Shown here piece by piece: positions 32,546-44,250 of a DNA stretch of 64,000 nt. Below the pieces are notes generated by a model. The model saw only the letters and a list, made by a program, of their open reading frames with translations, was not told the DNA's origin and ran no database searches. This stretch comes from Ascarosepion bandense (lineage: Eukaryota; Mollusca; Cephalopoda; Sepiida; Sepiidae). Positions within the stretch are counted from its first letter, which is position 1. Each line of letters starts with the position of its first letter. Both the position numbers and the translations under genes were made by a program. Location of the stretch: assembly GCA_037127315.1 (NCBI GenBank), contig JBBBDQ010000750.1, positions 2,553,001-2,617,000 on the forward strand, read 5' to 3'.

Positions 32546-33280
32546 AAAAGTGGTGGGAAAAGGTCATTAGAAGGAAAACTGATTTCAGTCATATGGAAAT
32601 TTACCCAATGGATCATGTAAAATCTCCTGTCTGAAATATTTTAGTCAAATATGGATTTTTTTTTTCTCTTTTTAATCTTCTGTGGCGCCATTCCAGATGA
32701 CATCTGCCAATTCTAGTACATGCTAACACACCAGCCATTAAAATCCATGTAATATAAAATATCCAGAAATACAACTGCTACCTATTAGGGTTAGAATGAT
32801 ATACAATGATTCATTCATTGTCTGATTGTCTCATCTCTGTAACGAATAAAAATTAATATTTTGAATGAGATTCAATGAGCAAAGATCACTTCCAGGTTTC
32901 AATCCCTCTTCATATATTTCTCAATAATATACTCTGTTCATTTTTAATATCATTAACGAAAATAAGTATTCATAATTCTTTTTATTAAATTGTTGGACTT
33001 GTCCATAAATTAATAGCAGAATTAATTATTACAGACAACAGAATGTCATAAAAATGAAAAAACTTTAAAAAATATGTACAGGTATTACTTATTGATAACA
33101 AAGGTACTTTCATGTGAATTAATATTTTGTTATACAAGTTTTAAAATAACATAACTCTTATTGTCTACCTTTATGCCATAACAAGTTTGATTTTAAGTAG
33201 ACTGTGTTTTTGATCAATACATTTTTAGAAGTTTAACAATGTCAGATTTGTGTATAAAAGAGAAAAAAAGAAGAGTAATT
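32546..33280. other. No recognised gene
   Basis: AT-rich; nothing that I can name. Confidence 0.4.
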
Positions 33281-33660
33281 TTCAATAATCTTGTAATTAT
33301 TTTGAACTTCTGTTCTCATCTTGGTTGATATAGGTGTTATAATAAACACAACGTTTCGACCTAGTACCCTCTGGTCCTTTGGGATGGAGGCATAGTGGAT
33401 ATAGTAATTGGTTATACATGTGTTAGTATCATCTAGTGGTCATGAGTTCGATTCTTGGACTTGGTAGTGAGAGTACCAAATTAGAAAGAACAATAATTGA
33501 TTTCACAGGATATTTCGCAATAATCAATGAGATATTCCACATCAGCCAATCTATGGACACTTGATGATGATGAGAGGGTACTTGGTCAAAACGTGGTATC
33601 TATTATAACATCTATAAAATGAGAACAACAGTTCGAAATAATTCCAAGATTATAGAAAAA
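33281..33660. mobile_element. Inverted-repeat element around a tRNA-like core
   Basis: Left arm about 33281-33371 (TCAATAATCTTG, TTGTTCTCAT-type block, GGTGTTATAATAAACAC, AACGTTTCGACCTAGTACCC) pairs with right arm about 33573-33660 (GGGTACTTGGTCAAAACGT, TATTATAACATCTATA, GAGAACAACAGTTCGAA, CAAGATTATAG). The ~200-bp core holds GGCATAGTGGATATAG (box A-like) and ATGAGTTCGATTCTTGG (box B-like). Overall plan resembles the 9260-9760 element. Confidence 0.65.
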
Positions 33661-34020
33661 AAGAAATCACTCTAAGTGTGAACTAAAAAACTTTAACAAA
33701 CAATACTTTTAAAAAGTGGAAAACTTTTAAAAAGGTTTTTGATACAAATTTTTGCTTTTATTTTTAGAAATAAAAGTTTTCTGTTATTTCATTAATCAAA
33801 AATTGTCTGAGATCTGTGCAAGAATTTAGGCAAAAATAAATATGTAGCACTTCTACTTGCTGACAAACTAAAATGAAAAATTGAAATCATTTGAATTTAG
33901 GAGTTCAACCATCGTCAGAAATGTGACAGAGCAGAAATGAATTTTTAAATGAAAATAAAATTACCAGAAAATACTGATATAAAAATCCTGAACAGTTTAT
34001 GTCAGAATAAAAATATAATT

Positions 34021-34319
34021 CAGTCATTTAAGTGCCATATGTGATACATGCTTGGGCGATCATGTCTCGAAAGAGACATGACTGAATGGGCCAAAGATTA
34101 TCCCGCAGTAGGTTGCCATTGCTTTCTGTGGGAGACTGGTTGTCAGCCAAGACTATAGAACCCAATCTGTTCTGTTACTTAACCCATAACTGAAGGTAAG
34201 AGATGAATTAATACCTTTCCCAAGGGTATTTGCATGTAAGTAAATGCAAGGAATTCAACTGGAATTCAAACTCGGCTCCACGATTTCTAATTCCAAGCTG
34301 ATATCCACTGCACCACAAG
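34021..34319 (-). mobile_element. tRNA-derived SINE, near full length
   Basis: Full order of body blocks in reverse from CAGTCATTTAAGTGCC through CTCGAAAGAGACATGACTGA, CCGCAGTAGGTTGCCATTGC, TATAGAACCCAATCTG and CCTTTCCCAAGGGTATTTGC to the head (CAAGCTGATATCCACTGCAC). Box B is partly preserved. Confidence 0.92.
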
Positions 34320-34794
34320 AAACATCCAAAACAAAATGTGAAAACCCGTCTATATAAGTTAACTATTTTCAACATTTGTACCCTCTAAAAAAGTAACATT
34401 ACATTTGTTGTAATCCTAAAAAAATTACTGTGTGAGTAATCAGCAAAACAAAGGCTGGGAATAATTGTATATAAACAAATACAAGACTTGCACACTGTGT
34501 GAAGTAGATACACTGCTAGTGAACTTCTAGTCAGTAGAATCACTCTACTCCCAATAGTGTCCATGTATTTAAGAGAATAGGAACATTCCATTCCGGTATA
34601 TAGATAAGTATACAACAATGTTCAAAGATAAAAAAAATTTAGTTTATAATTTTTTTAATTCAATACCTTATCGCATGTAAACAAGTTAAACAAATAAATG
34701 TTTAACTCAGCACAAATACAACTATAAAGTGAGCAATTAGATTGTATACTGTAAAAAGCAATCACAAATGTAAATATAAAATTCAATGCCTTTT

Positions 34795-35220
34795 TTTGCA
34801 CCTGCTTCTCATTAATAATTTTGCCAAAATGTGGAAAACTTCTTGCTGACCGCTATCCGCAGCTCTGCCTGTAGATTCAGGCAATTCTGAGATTTTGACA
34901 AAAGAGAACCAATTCATGCAAAGATATTGATGCAAATTGAATGAGAGAACCAAGTGCTTTTCCACCATGTCTTGGGAATACATCCAGTGCTACAAACCAA
35001 AATTCCTATAAAGTCTTGCTTCCTAATTGCATTTCAAGAACTCAAACTCTGCAAATCAATAAGACCTTCTTTCAATTCTTCATCATCCAACATATTTGAC
35101 AATTGTAGAAATAGGATTCTATGATCCATTATTCTGAAATTTTCAGGTCTCCAGTAGCAAAATATCCATCAAAGTTACAAGCCACTGTCTGACCTTTCAT
35201 GAAATTCCATCTTGCACTGG
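34795..35220 (-). pseudogene. hAT transposase C-terminal fragment
   Basis: Mixed-frame minus-strand translation: FDGYFATGDLKISE, WII-P, LQLSNMLDDEELKEGLIDLQ, then DVFPRHGGKALGSLIQFASI and SQNCLNLQAELRIAVSK. That order (L-I-D-L-Q, KAL-x-x-LIQFAS followed by a degraded YLCE-x-GFS, then LR-A-S) is the hAT dimerisation/C-terminal region of the ZBED5/FAM200-related group. YLCE is lost to a frameshift. It is a different copy, and apparently a different subfamily, from 35791-36110. Confidence 0.6.
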
Positions 35221-35398
35221 GTGGGGATGGTACCCTAGGTGGGAAATCCCCTGGTGGGAACAGATAAATATTCAAACACAACCTCAAGTATCTTGTAATT
35301 TTTGAAGATAACAAAATATTGAAATTAAAAGCAATCTATTTCCTATGTTTAAAATAAATGATCAATCATAGAATGGAATTGACAAGAACCATTTAGAC

Positions 35399-36218
35399 CA
35401 GAGGTTCCCAAACATTTTAGAATCACCACCCACTATTCCTGACCACAGCTTATAGTGACCGACTTAAATTTACTGGGCCAAAAAATATGAAAGAATATAA
35501 AAAATATTATTTATTCATATTCACCTATTTCAATTACATTTAAAAAATACTCATGTACTTTCAATAAAATTTCCAGAAGTTATAAATGCTATCTAATTGA
35601 TTAATAATGAGGAGTGTGAAAAGAATGTCCATGTTTCTTGCTACTGTCAAGAATGGCATTGACATCAACATGTGGGTTATTTTCAGGCGTAAAGAATCTG
35701 ACAATTGAAGTTTATTTCAGAATTTGTTTTTGATTCCTATTATAAATCCAATTTCACAATGATATGAAAATAAAAAAGAAATGAGTACCTTCAAAATTTC
35801 AGTGGAAAGGATTGGGTATGGTTTTCAGATACCCAGAACTGTATAAATTTTCTGCTGCTAAAATTCATTTCTAACAAAGCATCCTCAGATAAATCAAAAA
35901 GTTCTTCCTCATATTTTGTTAATATCCCACTCATTATGTCAGCCTGAAAGGGGTTCATAAACCATTTTTTTCTCTTGGACATTTTTCATTTCTTCAAGGA
36001 AATAAAACCCAAAACTCTCGTTCAGCTTATTCAAGTGTTTAGAAATCTCAATGATTATATTGTCACTAACTTTTGCTTTATCCTCCATTACAAAGGTTTG
36101 AAACGTTTCAAAACAGTGATCGAAACTAATGCATAATTCTAGCTTAACTTTTTATAACCCACTAACATTCCATTTGCAACCTGCCAGTGAGTCGCAACCT
36201 ACAGTTTGAGAAACACTG
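35399..36218 (-). mobile_element. hAT element with TSD and transposase remnant
   Basis: Left end CAGAGGTTCCCAAAC and right end GTTTGAGAAACACTG are imperfect terminal inverted repeats. Flanking 8-bp duplications ATTTAGAC (35391-35398) and ATTTAAAC (36219-36226) agree at 7 of 8, the hAT TSD length. The minus strand 35791-35982 holds a 63-codon open part: KWFMNPFQADIMSG, then YEEELFDLSEDALLEMNFSS and FIQFWVSEN. This matches the W-x-x-NPF, E-x-LIDLS-D-x-L, FW-S blocks of hAT transposases. The catalytic RNase H-like core and the YLCE end are missing. Confidence 0.82.
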
Positions 36219-36527
36219 ATTTAAACTATTAAAAAAAATGCACAAAATCAGGGTTTTTTTTTTAATTGCTATCTTATTTGATATATTTTAAGATAACAAA
36301 TTCAATACAAAGGGAATATACTAACAAGTTTTATCTTCAAATAGGGATATATGTAAAGAAATATAATTGTAGACAATAAAATATTAAGCAAAACCCTTAA
36401 AATTAAAAATGTAGGCGTGTCATTAATGCCTAAAGTTTCAAATGTCAAATTAAATTCCTGTTAGAAAAAACAATTTTTGATTGGATATCACTATAAATCT
36501 ATGCAAGCTTATTTCTAATTAAGGAAT

Positions 36528-36790
36528 GTGTCATCATTATTGCTTAACCTCTGTTTCCATGCCAACATGGGTTAGACAGGTTTTTCTGATGGCTTATTTC
36601 CAGGCTGCCTGATTTTGTGTAAGGCCTGGCTGTAATCTCAATTTCTTTAAATCGTCTTTGATAATCTGGGTTCATGTTTTACATGGTCGACCTATCATAC
36701 ATAAAGGAATCATCATGAAATATTAGAGCGAGTTTTACAGCTGTATGCCCTTACTAACACCAACAGTTTAGGAGACTGGAAACTTTTTAT
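36528..36790 (+). repeat. Cephalopod-type dispersed repeat
   Basis: CCATGCCAACATGGGTTAGA and, downstream, TTTACAGCTGTATGCCC, CTAACACCAACAGTTTA. I recall these phrases (CATGCTAGCATGGGTTGGACG, GGCTGGATGCCCTTCCTAAC) as extremely common in octopus and squid sequence. This copy is old. It is the main lineage clue in the window. Confidence 0.6.
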
Positions 36791-37555
36791 CAAGTCGCTA
36801 TCCAATATAATAAAAAAAATAAAGTAAAACTATGATTTCATTTAACAAATAAACTCTGGAGAATTACAGCTTGTTCTGTTTGGAAAAGCGATTCAATGAT
36901 CAATAATCATAATCTTTATGATATGAGTAACATAAAGTATTGGTACGCATATACAACTTGGATCTTCCCTAAACCAATAATACAGTGTAGTATATCCAAC
37001 ACAGCAAAACTATTATTGAATAGCAATTGATCAGGCAAATTTTAATTGGGACAGAAAATCAGCAAATGGGAAAAAGTCCAATCAATCAAAAAAATAATCT
37101 GACTTTGTTTTCCTGAGTCACATGCAGCAAGCATGAGTATAAATACTTAATTGGCTTCAGTCAAAAACAGGTGAGTACCTTGTCAATTGCAAAGTGAGTG
37201 ATATGTACATGTGTAAACATGTGTAATAGCAAAGAAATCCAAATAAAAACAATGTAATAGCCAAAACATAGCATAAAATTCACTAACAGAACATCCAAAT
37301 ATAGACAGAAATGAATCTATTTCAAGTGATAAAACATTCAAACTTTTTAAGTCTTATTATTGGTGGCTTAACTTTAAAATTAACAAGCTTAAATCAAATC
37401 AATGGGAATCTCACTATAAATATATGCATATAGAAATGTACTATTATATAAAATATCCACAATCAACATTATTTACCTTGTTTGGACTGTTGTCCTTATA
37501 TTCACAGCATTTCTGCCATTATTGGATTTTCAAACCGAACCATTCATTTCAATCA
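36791..37555. other. No recognised gene
   Basis: AT-rich; nothing that I can name. Confidence 0.4.
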
Positions 37556-37690
37556 AGGATACAAGGCCCAGTAGATAAAAGCATTAGTTAAATCCAGTGG
37601 CCTGACCCAAAGAGTTGTGAGTTCAATACCTGGCTACAGCAGTGGTGAACAAATAACTTAGAGAGTTGAGTTAAAGATAACTAAGACATA
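37556..37690 (+). mobile_element. tRNA-like SINE of a further family
   Basis: AAGGCCCAGTAGATAAAAGC is box A-like and GTTGTGAGTTCAATACCTGG is box B-like, followed by a short AGTGGTGAACAAATAACTTA tail. Not the main SINE family. Confidence 0.45.
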
Positions 37691-37804
37691 CTGGAGTGGC
37701 AGGGCTCATGGAATGAGAACAATATACCCCAGTGATTAAAATAAAAGGTTCAGTTCAGAATTCCAATCACCTAAAGAAAGCCGGAGCATTCAAAAGCCAA
37801 ATTG

Positions 37805-37886
37805 ATGTGAATATGGGAATTCAACTGGAATTTGAACTCAGTCCTCCAACTTCTCATTCTGAGCTGTTATCCATTGCACCACAATA
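37805..37886 (-). mobile_element. tRNA-derived SINE head fragment
   Basis: GGGAATTCAACTGGAATTTG, AACTTCTCATTCTGAGCTG and CCATTGCACCACAA are the reversed first ~80 bases of the main SINE. Confidence 0.75.
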
Positions 37887-38379
37887 CACAATGCAAAAGA
37901 TAATTAGTTACCCAAAATCTTTGCATGAGTGCTTCTTCAGACATCATTATAAAACTAATTATCAATAGAAATAACTTGACAAAAGAACAGACTTAAGGTA
38001 AGCATTCTTGGAATCTCTTTTTGTCTAATTGTTGTTGTGCACTTACCACCCGCAATTTTTAGGTTTGTTCAACACTGAAGTGTTACATGACACACCCATG
38101 TATTAGGACCCCCAGCCTTTAACACTAAATCAGCCTTTAACTGTACTGTTTATTTCCTTGACAAAAACAAAAGATAAAATGGTTTGTTTTACATCTGAGA
38201 ATGCAACAGTCTTCAGGCAAGTTAGAAGAATGTCAAATTTAGAGTAACATTCTTAGAGAAACAGCAGTAACAAAAAACAATCAGGAGCAGACACCCACAC
38301 CTGTTCAGCTAAACATATATACATATATGCTAATGTCTTCAAAGGTTGGCTGCCTTTTGATCTGTTACCATTTCTACAA

Positions 38380-39010
38380 CTTCTATCTCCTCCAAAACTC
38401 AAAACAAATATGGACATTGTTCTCCTCTCCTAGGTATCCTTCACCCCAACTCCTTAATTTGTTTTTTTCATTCTTTTCTTATTGTAAATATTTTTCATTG
38501 TCCAACTATATATTTCCACTTTTGCCTCTTCCCTTTCTATGTACATTCTCACTTTTTCTCCCCACAATATTTCTCATGACCTTTCTTCTAAACATTCTTT
38601 TTTTTTTCCTTGTTGAATTTTTCTTTCCTTTCATATATACTTTGGCTTTCTGACCTTTTTTTTTATGAACATGCCCCACATTTTCACTCATTTCCTTTAT
38701 CTACATCTTTCTTATGAACTCACAGACTATCCTTTTACTATCAAACATGTCTTTAACATTTCAATTTATATACATCCAATAGTTTCGTCATGTCCTTTTG
38801 CTTATTCACCTTCTTTACATTTTCTCGAGTTTATTGGATACACTAAGTTTTATAAAACTATTTCTTTTCTATTCTCTCTCTCTCTCTCTCTGATTCCTTT
38901 ACTCTTTATTTCTTCCTTCCATCTCACTTCCTTTTCTTTACAAATATTTTCCAATGGATTTCTCTTCCTACGCTCACTTAATACTTCTATCTTCATGAGG
39001 CAACAAAATA
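38380..39010 (+). other. Long pyrimidine-rich strand
   Basis: About 630 bp in which T and C strongly dominate the plus strand, with a (CT)n at about 38874-38891. Two apparent ORFs (38327-38653 and 38665-39048) are rich in F, S, L and P simply because of this composition. No domain. No gene is claimed. Confidence 0.7.
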
Positions 39011-39499
39011 CAGCTTTAATTCTAATATATAACATGACTTATGCATGAGCAGTTAACATTTATTTACTGACAGATAAAATGCAACAGAATTGTTCTTTCT
39101 CTACAGCTGTACCCCTAACTCAAATATATAAGTCTACGCAGCAGTAAATGCATGATGCAAACTTAAATCATTCTACGCAGTTAAATGCTTTTTTTTTTTT
39201 TTTTTTTGAGAATGTCAGATGGCTCCACTAGTCATTATTATAAATATGGTCACTGTATAATAAATGAAACAAACAACAAATTTTTTAATTTGTCTGAATT
39301 TCACTTGCCATAGATGTTCAGGTGGTACAATATAAATTGCTTGTTAACAAGGAAGTCTGAGGTTTCAGGATTACTTACAGCTGATCTATTTTTGATTTAT
39401 TAAACATTTCTGTTACTAACATTGATAAATTGTACTTTTTTTTAAATTCCTAGAATATACATTTTCTTTAGTTTTTCACGAGAACTATAATAGCTGGCT

Positions 39500-39960
39500 G
39501 CTTGTATCAGAGTATGCCAGTCTCCTCAGGCCTCTAGCCAATCCCTGTTGCAGGTGCCTGATCAGGCAAATTTTATGTTCGTTCAGCACCCACAGATCCT
39601 AACTGCCATTTATATTGCAACTATGCTGGGCAGTCCTTAGTGACAGTTTCTGGGAGAGAATGCATTATCTGGTGTGATCAGCAGTCAGAACCAGGCCAGC
39701 AAGTTCAAATCCTTGGACACAATGACATGTGACTTCGTGATAGCAGAACTTTTTCATGTAGCCCCCAGCTGTCGACTTCAGTTTGCTTCACCAGTGAACT
39801 TCTCACCCACTGAGATCAAAACACAATATGGCAAAGGAATGAATTGTTGCAACAAACACCAGCTAATTCAAGGGAAATTGCGCCCATCATCACTATACCA
39901 GCAACAAATAAGCCACACATTAACAAGTGAAGAGTTAGCTAGCTAGTAAACACAATGGAA
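39500..39960 (+). repeat. Dispersed repeat D, copy 2
   Basis: About 39640-39750 matches 21690-21815 in inverted orientation. The 39674-39946 open frame (90 codons) contains SLDTMTCDFVIAE, which aligns with the minus-strand frame at 21592-21798 (SQVTMTFDFMLAQ). That suggests a shared former coding segment. I cannot name it. Confidence 0.5.
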
Positions 39961-40189
39961 GCTTGAAGACCAATGCAGAGCATAGGACTACATCATTGGT
40001 TATCGTAGACAATGGTCAACTTTGGGGTTATATTATTAGTGATGTGACAAAGATTGAATCTGGGGGTTACATTATTGGTACTATTGACCAGGATCAACTT
40101 ATTAGGGGCTACAAGTGTGACATAAACCTGGGGAGTAACATTTTCTACAGTATATTGGCCCAAAACACACAGCATGCCTAAAGTTACAA

Positions 40190-40470
40190 CTCTCACTTCT
40201 GGTGTTTGTGGAGGAAAAGTTGAACAGCATCCGATTGTTCAACCTGTTGTGATGCCATTTCTGCAATAGGAAGATGATGTGCTGTTATAGCAGAACAATA
40301 CCTTCCTACATGCTGCCCATGCTACTCAACTTGGCAAAATCTCTGACAACTTCTCTAGTTGGCACAATTGCCAGACTTGCGCTCGACTAAACATGCATAC
40401 GATATGATGAAATGATACTACTTGTTCAATTAACTTGTGCTGTATTACATGAACAGATGCAAGAGACATA
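40190..40470 (+). pseudogene. Tc1-like transposase remnant
   Basis: Translation in shifting frames: QPVVMPFLQ, EDDVLL-QNNTFLHAAHATQL (counterpart of the LQQDNARPHAA block of Tc1 transposases) and LLVQLTCAVLHEQM (counterpart of the region after the third catalytic residue). The WP-SPDLSPIEH block is lost. Upstream, 39990-40130 has short internal repeats (GGGGTTA-ATTATT, GGGGCTACA). Low complexity decay. Confidence 0.5.
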
Positions 40471-40644
40471 AAATAATATATTGCAGGATTCTATTCCCCT
40501 ATCTGTATAATCATGCATGTTAAAATACAAGTTTGTTTTAACACCCAAATAGAATATACTATATCTTGTTATGAGGCCTGAATACTAGTGATAGATACAC
40601 CTCTCATTTTAGCCTTTACTTGCATTTTTTTTGTTGCTAATATT

Positions 40645-40955
40645 CATCCCATACATGGCCCAAAGGCCACTCAAAGTACAGGATTACTGTGTGAAGTTGT
40701 ATTAGTGTAATAAAGGGCAAGAAGTGAAATTCATAGAGCTAAGCAAGAAAGATAACAGCTATTTCTAGACTTGAAAAGGTCAAAATTTAATGAGTGAATG
40801 AAAATATAGTTAAAAGTATAGAGTAAAAGTGGACTTTAGAATAAACAGGAAACAAAAGGATAAACCTTTACTTCTGTTTAAAAGATTGGAGAGGAGTGTG
40901 AACCAAATGATAGACAAACTTATCTACACCTATTAGAAAAGGAAAAAAAAAAAGA
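40645..40955 (-). repeat. Old LINE-A-type 3' tail copy
   Basis: CATCCCATACATGGCCCAAAGG-CCACTC (decayed terminus), then AATAAACAGGAAACAAAAGGA, AAAGATTGGAGAGGAGTGTGAA and ATCTACACC. Same block order as 16878-17361, with the middle inflated. A further partial copy lies at about 41430-41510. Confidence 0.55.
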
Positions 40956-41796
40956 TAATTATTGAATAAAATTTTAGATTTGATGCGAAGATGTCAGAAG
41001 TACAAAATTGAAGGTACTAGAAACTCAATCTATTGGTTTCAATTCACATGGGAAATGACTGCAAAACACATTCCCCCATCCAATTTATAGGCAGAAGCAT
41101 ACAAATCATACTGGGATTTCTTCCAAGCCAATAAAATGAGCCAGGTCTCTGTTTCATCTGACTCAGTCCCGATCTGTCTTGTCTTGAAGGCAGAACACTA
41201 CGTTCACTTATTCAAACTTGCGCTTGTGTGTCAACACCAATTCTTAGTTTGTGAACCTTTTGCAATATTACTACCTTATTACTGTTAATTTGTCTTGCAT
41301 ATTGTTTGCTTGCTTTATACTATTTTTTGCCGTTTTTTTTTCTTTTCCTTGTTATTACTATTGATTATCGCAAACTTTGACAGTTCTGTTATTTATTTAT
41401 GCAGTTGATCATGGGTAGTCATTCCACACAATCCTAAACAGAAAACAAAACTCTACTCCTGTTCAAAAACTAAAGAGCAGTCTGCATTTTGTCATATACA
41501 GTAATTTATACAGGTAATAAACTTGTAGGTTTAATCTGGAGTAAAGTGATATATTTACAGTGTCACAATTTTAATTCCCAACAGTGTATTCTCCTTACAA
41601 AAAAGAGAATTATCTATTAACAAAAATGAAGTTAGTCTTTAATTACATATTTAGTCTTTATTACCACTGGCTACTTATAAAAGGAGTAAACTGTAATCAA
41701 GATTGTCAAGTCAATATAAATGATTATCTTTTTCTTTAATTACATACTATGTGCTTCACCAGGGCCATATATAGTTTTCAATTCATTTTCCTTCTC

Positions 41797-42305
41797 CTAG
41801 GCCAGTTGCCACTCAACGCTATAGAACCCAGTCTGTCCTCCTATTTACTTATAGCTGGAGGGAAAGGAGAATTAGATTTATGCCTTTAGCATGCAAATGA
41901 ATTTCTTTTTTTAAATCAGTATTACTCCGTGCAGAGAAATAAAGCCACTAAGACAAAAGGGATTACCGGGTATGGAAGAATTAGAAACAAAAACATTAAT
42001 AATGAACAGAAAGAGAAAAGTGTAATCAGGAGTACAGTAGGTAGCAATTGACATTGCATTTAAATATTTGGAGATTAAAGTTGGCTAGAAAGCACAGAGC
42101 CAGGTGAGAGTTTCACTAGCAAGAAGTGTGAGAAAAGAAACTGTTAGCATAAAACTTATGGCTACATCTAAGCAGCTAAACTGCAAACTGATGAGATCTC
42201 AACGCCAGTCTTGTACTGCGCTTGAATGTAATGAATTTGACTGGAATTCGAACTTGGCTGATTCCTAAATCCTAGATGTAAGCCATTACTCTACTGTGCC
42301 TCCTA
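41797..42305 (-). mobile_element. SINE split by a LINE-A fragment
   Basis: SINE body 41797-41912 (GGCCAGTTGCC, TATAGAACCCAGTCTGTC, TATAGCTGGAGGGAAAG) stops in the ATTTGC-type block. It resumes at about 42222 (TGTAATGAATTTGACTGGAA, TTCGAACTTGGCT, ending at ACTCTACTGTGCC). Between, about 41913-42220 is a LINE-A 3' end in the same orientation: TTTAAATCAGTATTACTCCG (decayed terminus), GCCACTAAGACAAAAGGGA, CACTAGCAAGAAGTGTGAGA. Nesting shows the LINE inserted after the SINE. Confidence 0.7.
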
Positions 42306-42585
42306 ATAGCTTCTGTATATTTTTTTTCTCAAATGAAAGAGAACTTTTTTTTTTTTACTTATATATCCTTATATGTCACAAGTTTAAATTTAACTGATGA
42401 TGAAGAACTGCAATAGCAGAAATAAACAAAATACAGCACACGAATTAGTAGACAAGTTAAAGATTCAAAGACTGGTTACTGCCATGTTTTGCAATTTATC
42501 TTTATTTTTGTTTATTGTCAATTATTCCATAAAGAAACTAATGTTAGAAGTGCACAATTTCAATAATTAAGCAATAATATATAAA

Positions 42586-42897
42586 TCTAAACTTATTTAT
42601 AAATGGAACTGTGTGTGTGTGTGTGTGTGTGTGTGTCCATTACCTATAGACTCCAAAATGGCTGAACTGATTTTCTTAAAAATTTACACACTTGTACTAT
42701 AAGCATCTGTGAGTGTTCTTAGCTAGGTTTTGTGTCAAGGTACCACCAATAAATATCGAAAATCGATAATCGAAAAAAATCGGGTTATAGAAGGAGTGGT
42801 TCAATTTTAATCAAATTTGATACACTCATAGACAAAGACATAAGAAACGATATTCTGAAGTTTCAAGGTTGCAGTTCTTACAATAGTGCAGAAAATC

Positions 42898-42936
<39 letters not shown>

Positions 42937-43315
42937 AAGCAAGATGTTTGTGTGTGTGTGTTTATTTATCTGCCTGTATGTCTGTATTTTTTCAGCCCTT
43001 TTATTTTAGTTTTTGCTTCGGGTTTGGCTCTAAGTAGGTATAATTGTAGTTCTTAGTCTCAGCCATAATACCATTTACTCTGAGGACTTATTTAGCTTTC
43101 AAAATTCAGTTTACAATGAAAAAAACTTATTTGATATTGATACCAGGAAATCAAAATTTGACTTGCATCCATTCATTTTTCTTTCAGTCTATGGTTTTGC
43201 TTTAACTGGAAACAACTATTGCTTTTAAGTCTTTTGTGCCAACGTTCAAAGAGTCCAAACTCCAGAACCATGGATTAGTTTTAAAGCTTTCATTACACCC
43301 AGGCTATACTGCTAG
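42586..43315 (+). mobile_element. Non-autonomous Helitron, copy 2
   Basis: TCTAAACTTATTTATAAATG start after A (42585), end ATACTGCTAG before T (43316). It is the long subfamily, with the segment beginning CAGCCCTTTTATTTTAG shared with copy 1. The 3' hairpin has collapsed: TTACACCCAGGCTATACTG lacks the CGAGCAACGCC loop and half the stem. Internal (TA)n at about 42899-42932 and (GT)n near 42609-42637. Confidence 0.85.
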
Positions 43316-43692
43316 TCTAAATTAGAAACAATGCAAAACAGAATGAGAGGCAAAAAGCTAGTTACATAAGAAAGCTAAATAACTTTTCACTTGGTTTTAA
43401 CTGTCCTGAGGTTAAAGAACAAGCCAACAGAATCAAAGTATGATTACAATGTTAGACAGTCACAATGACAGTCATTATTAATGGTGGAAGTAACAAGATA
43501 TTATTTATTAAAGATGCTGATATGTTTTAAGGACAAAGGGGGAAAATCAATTGCAAAATGGAAATCCAATTGGCAAGGCTTTCTCTGTTTTTTGTTGAAA
43601 TTCAGTTGCAGAGAAGAGATGAACTCATGAATGATATAAATATTTCAAAAAGTAAGAGAGCTAGAAAGTACATTCAGATTTATGAACAGAAC

Positions 43693-44250
43693 GTAATGTA
43701 ATCAATCCCGACCTGGCAACTCAACTCCAGCCACTTTCTCACTAACAGGACGTGGCTTCCATTTGTCTCTTCTACAAATATTTTCATGGTTTCCACTTCA
43801 ACGAGCTTAGCTTACTGGTGTCCACTCTACAGATTGGCAACAAGGTCCCACCCTTTTACAGTTAAAACCACCACATGCAGCTGCCACTTCTACTCCCTCA
43901 GCTTCTTTTCTCGCACTTCCCACCTATGGAACTCCCTTCCACATACTTTACAATCTCCAAGAATTTAAATGCAACGTCGATTGCCAACTCTTATCCCCTT
44001 GACTCCCATCCTTCTCTTATCCTTTCTCCAACACCATGTGTATCTTGTTTTTCTCCCTTTTCACTCTACTCTCGCAACTCTTCACACCAGTATTTCCATC
44101 ATTCTCTTGCCCTTTCTCTGACACCCCCTTATAACCAGTTCCTCTTTTCTTCGTTCTCCTCTTATGTAACCTGTCTCTTTACTCCTATGTAGCCCTCTGC
44201 GTACTAGTGGCAGTATTACCTTGCTTGGGATGAAATAATTGAAAAGAAAA
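43693..44250 (+). pseudogene. LINE-A C-terminal and complete 3' end
   Basis: NPDLATQLQPLSH, DVASICLFYKYFHG, then (frameshift) RLATRSHPFTVKTTTCSCHF and SFFSRTSHLWNSLPHTLQ. The 60-codon frame 43786-43968 holds the WNSLP end. The 3' UTR is pyrimidine-rich and ends CCTTGCTTGGGATGAAATAA then an A-rich tail. It gives the strand and end point used for all other LINE-A tails here. Confidence 0.85.

Noticed and set aside
38327..39048. Two serine/leucine/phenylalanine-rich ORFs that resemble membrane proteins
   Set aside because: The hydrophobic composition follows from the T/C-rich strand. There is no domain, and the strand bias extends past the stops.
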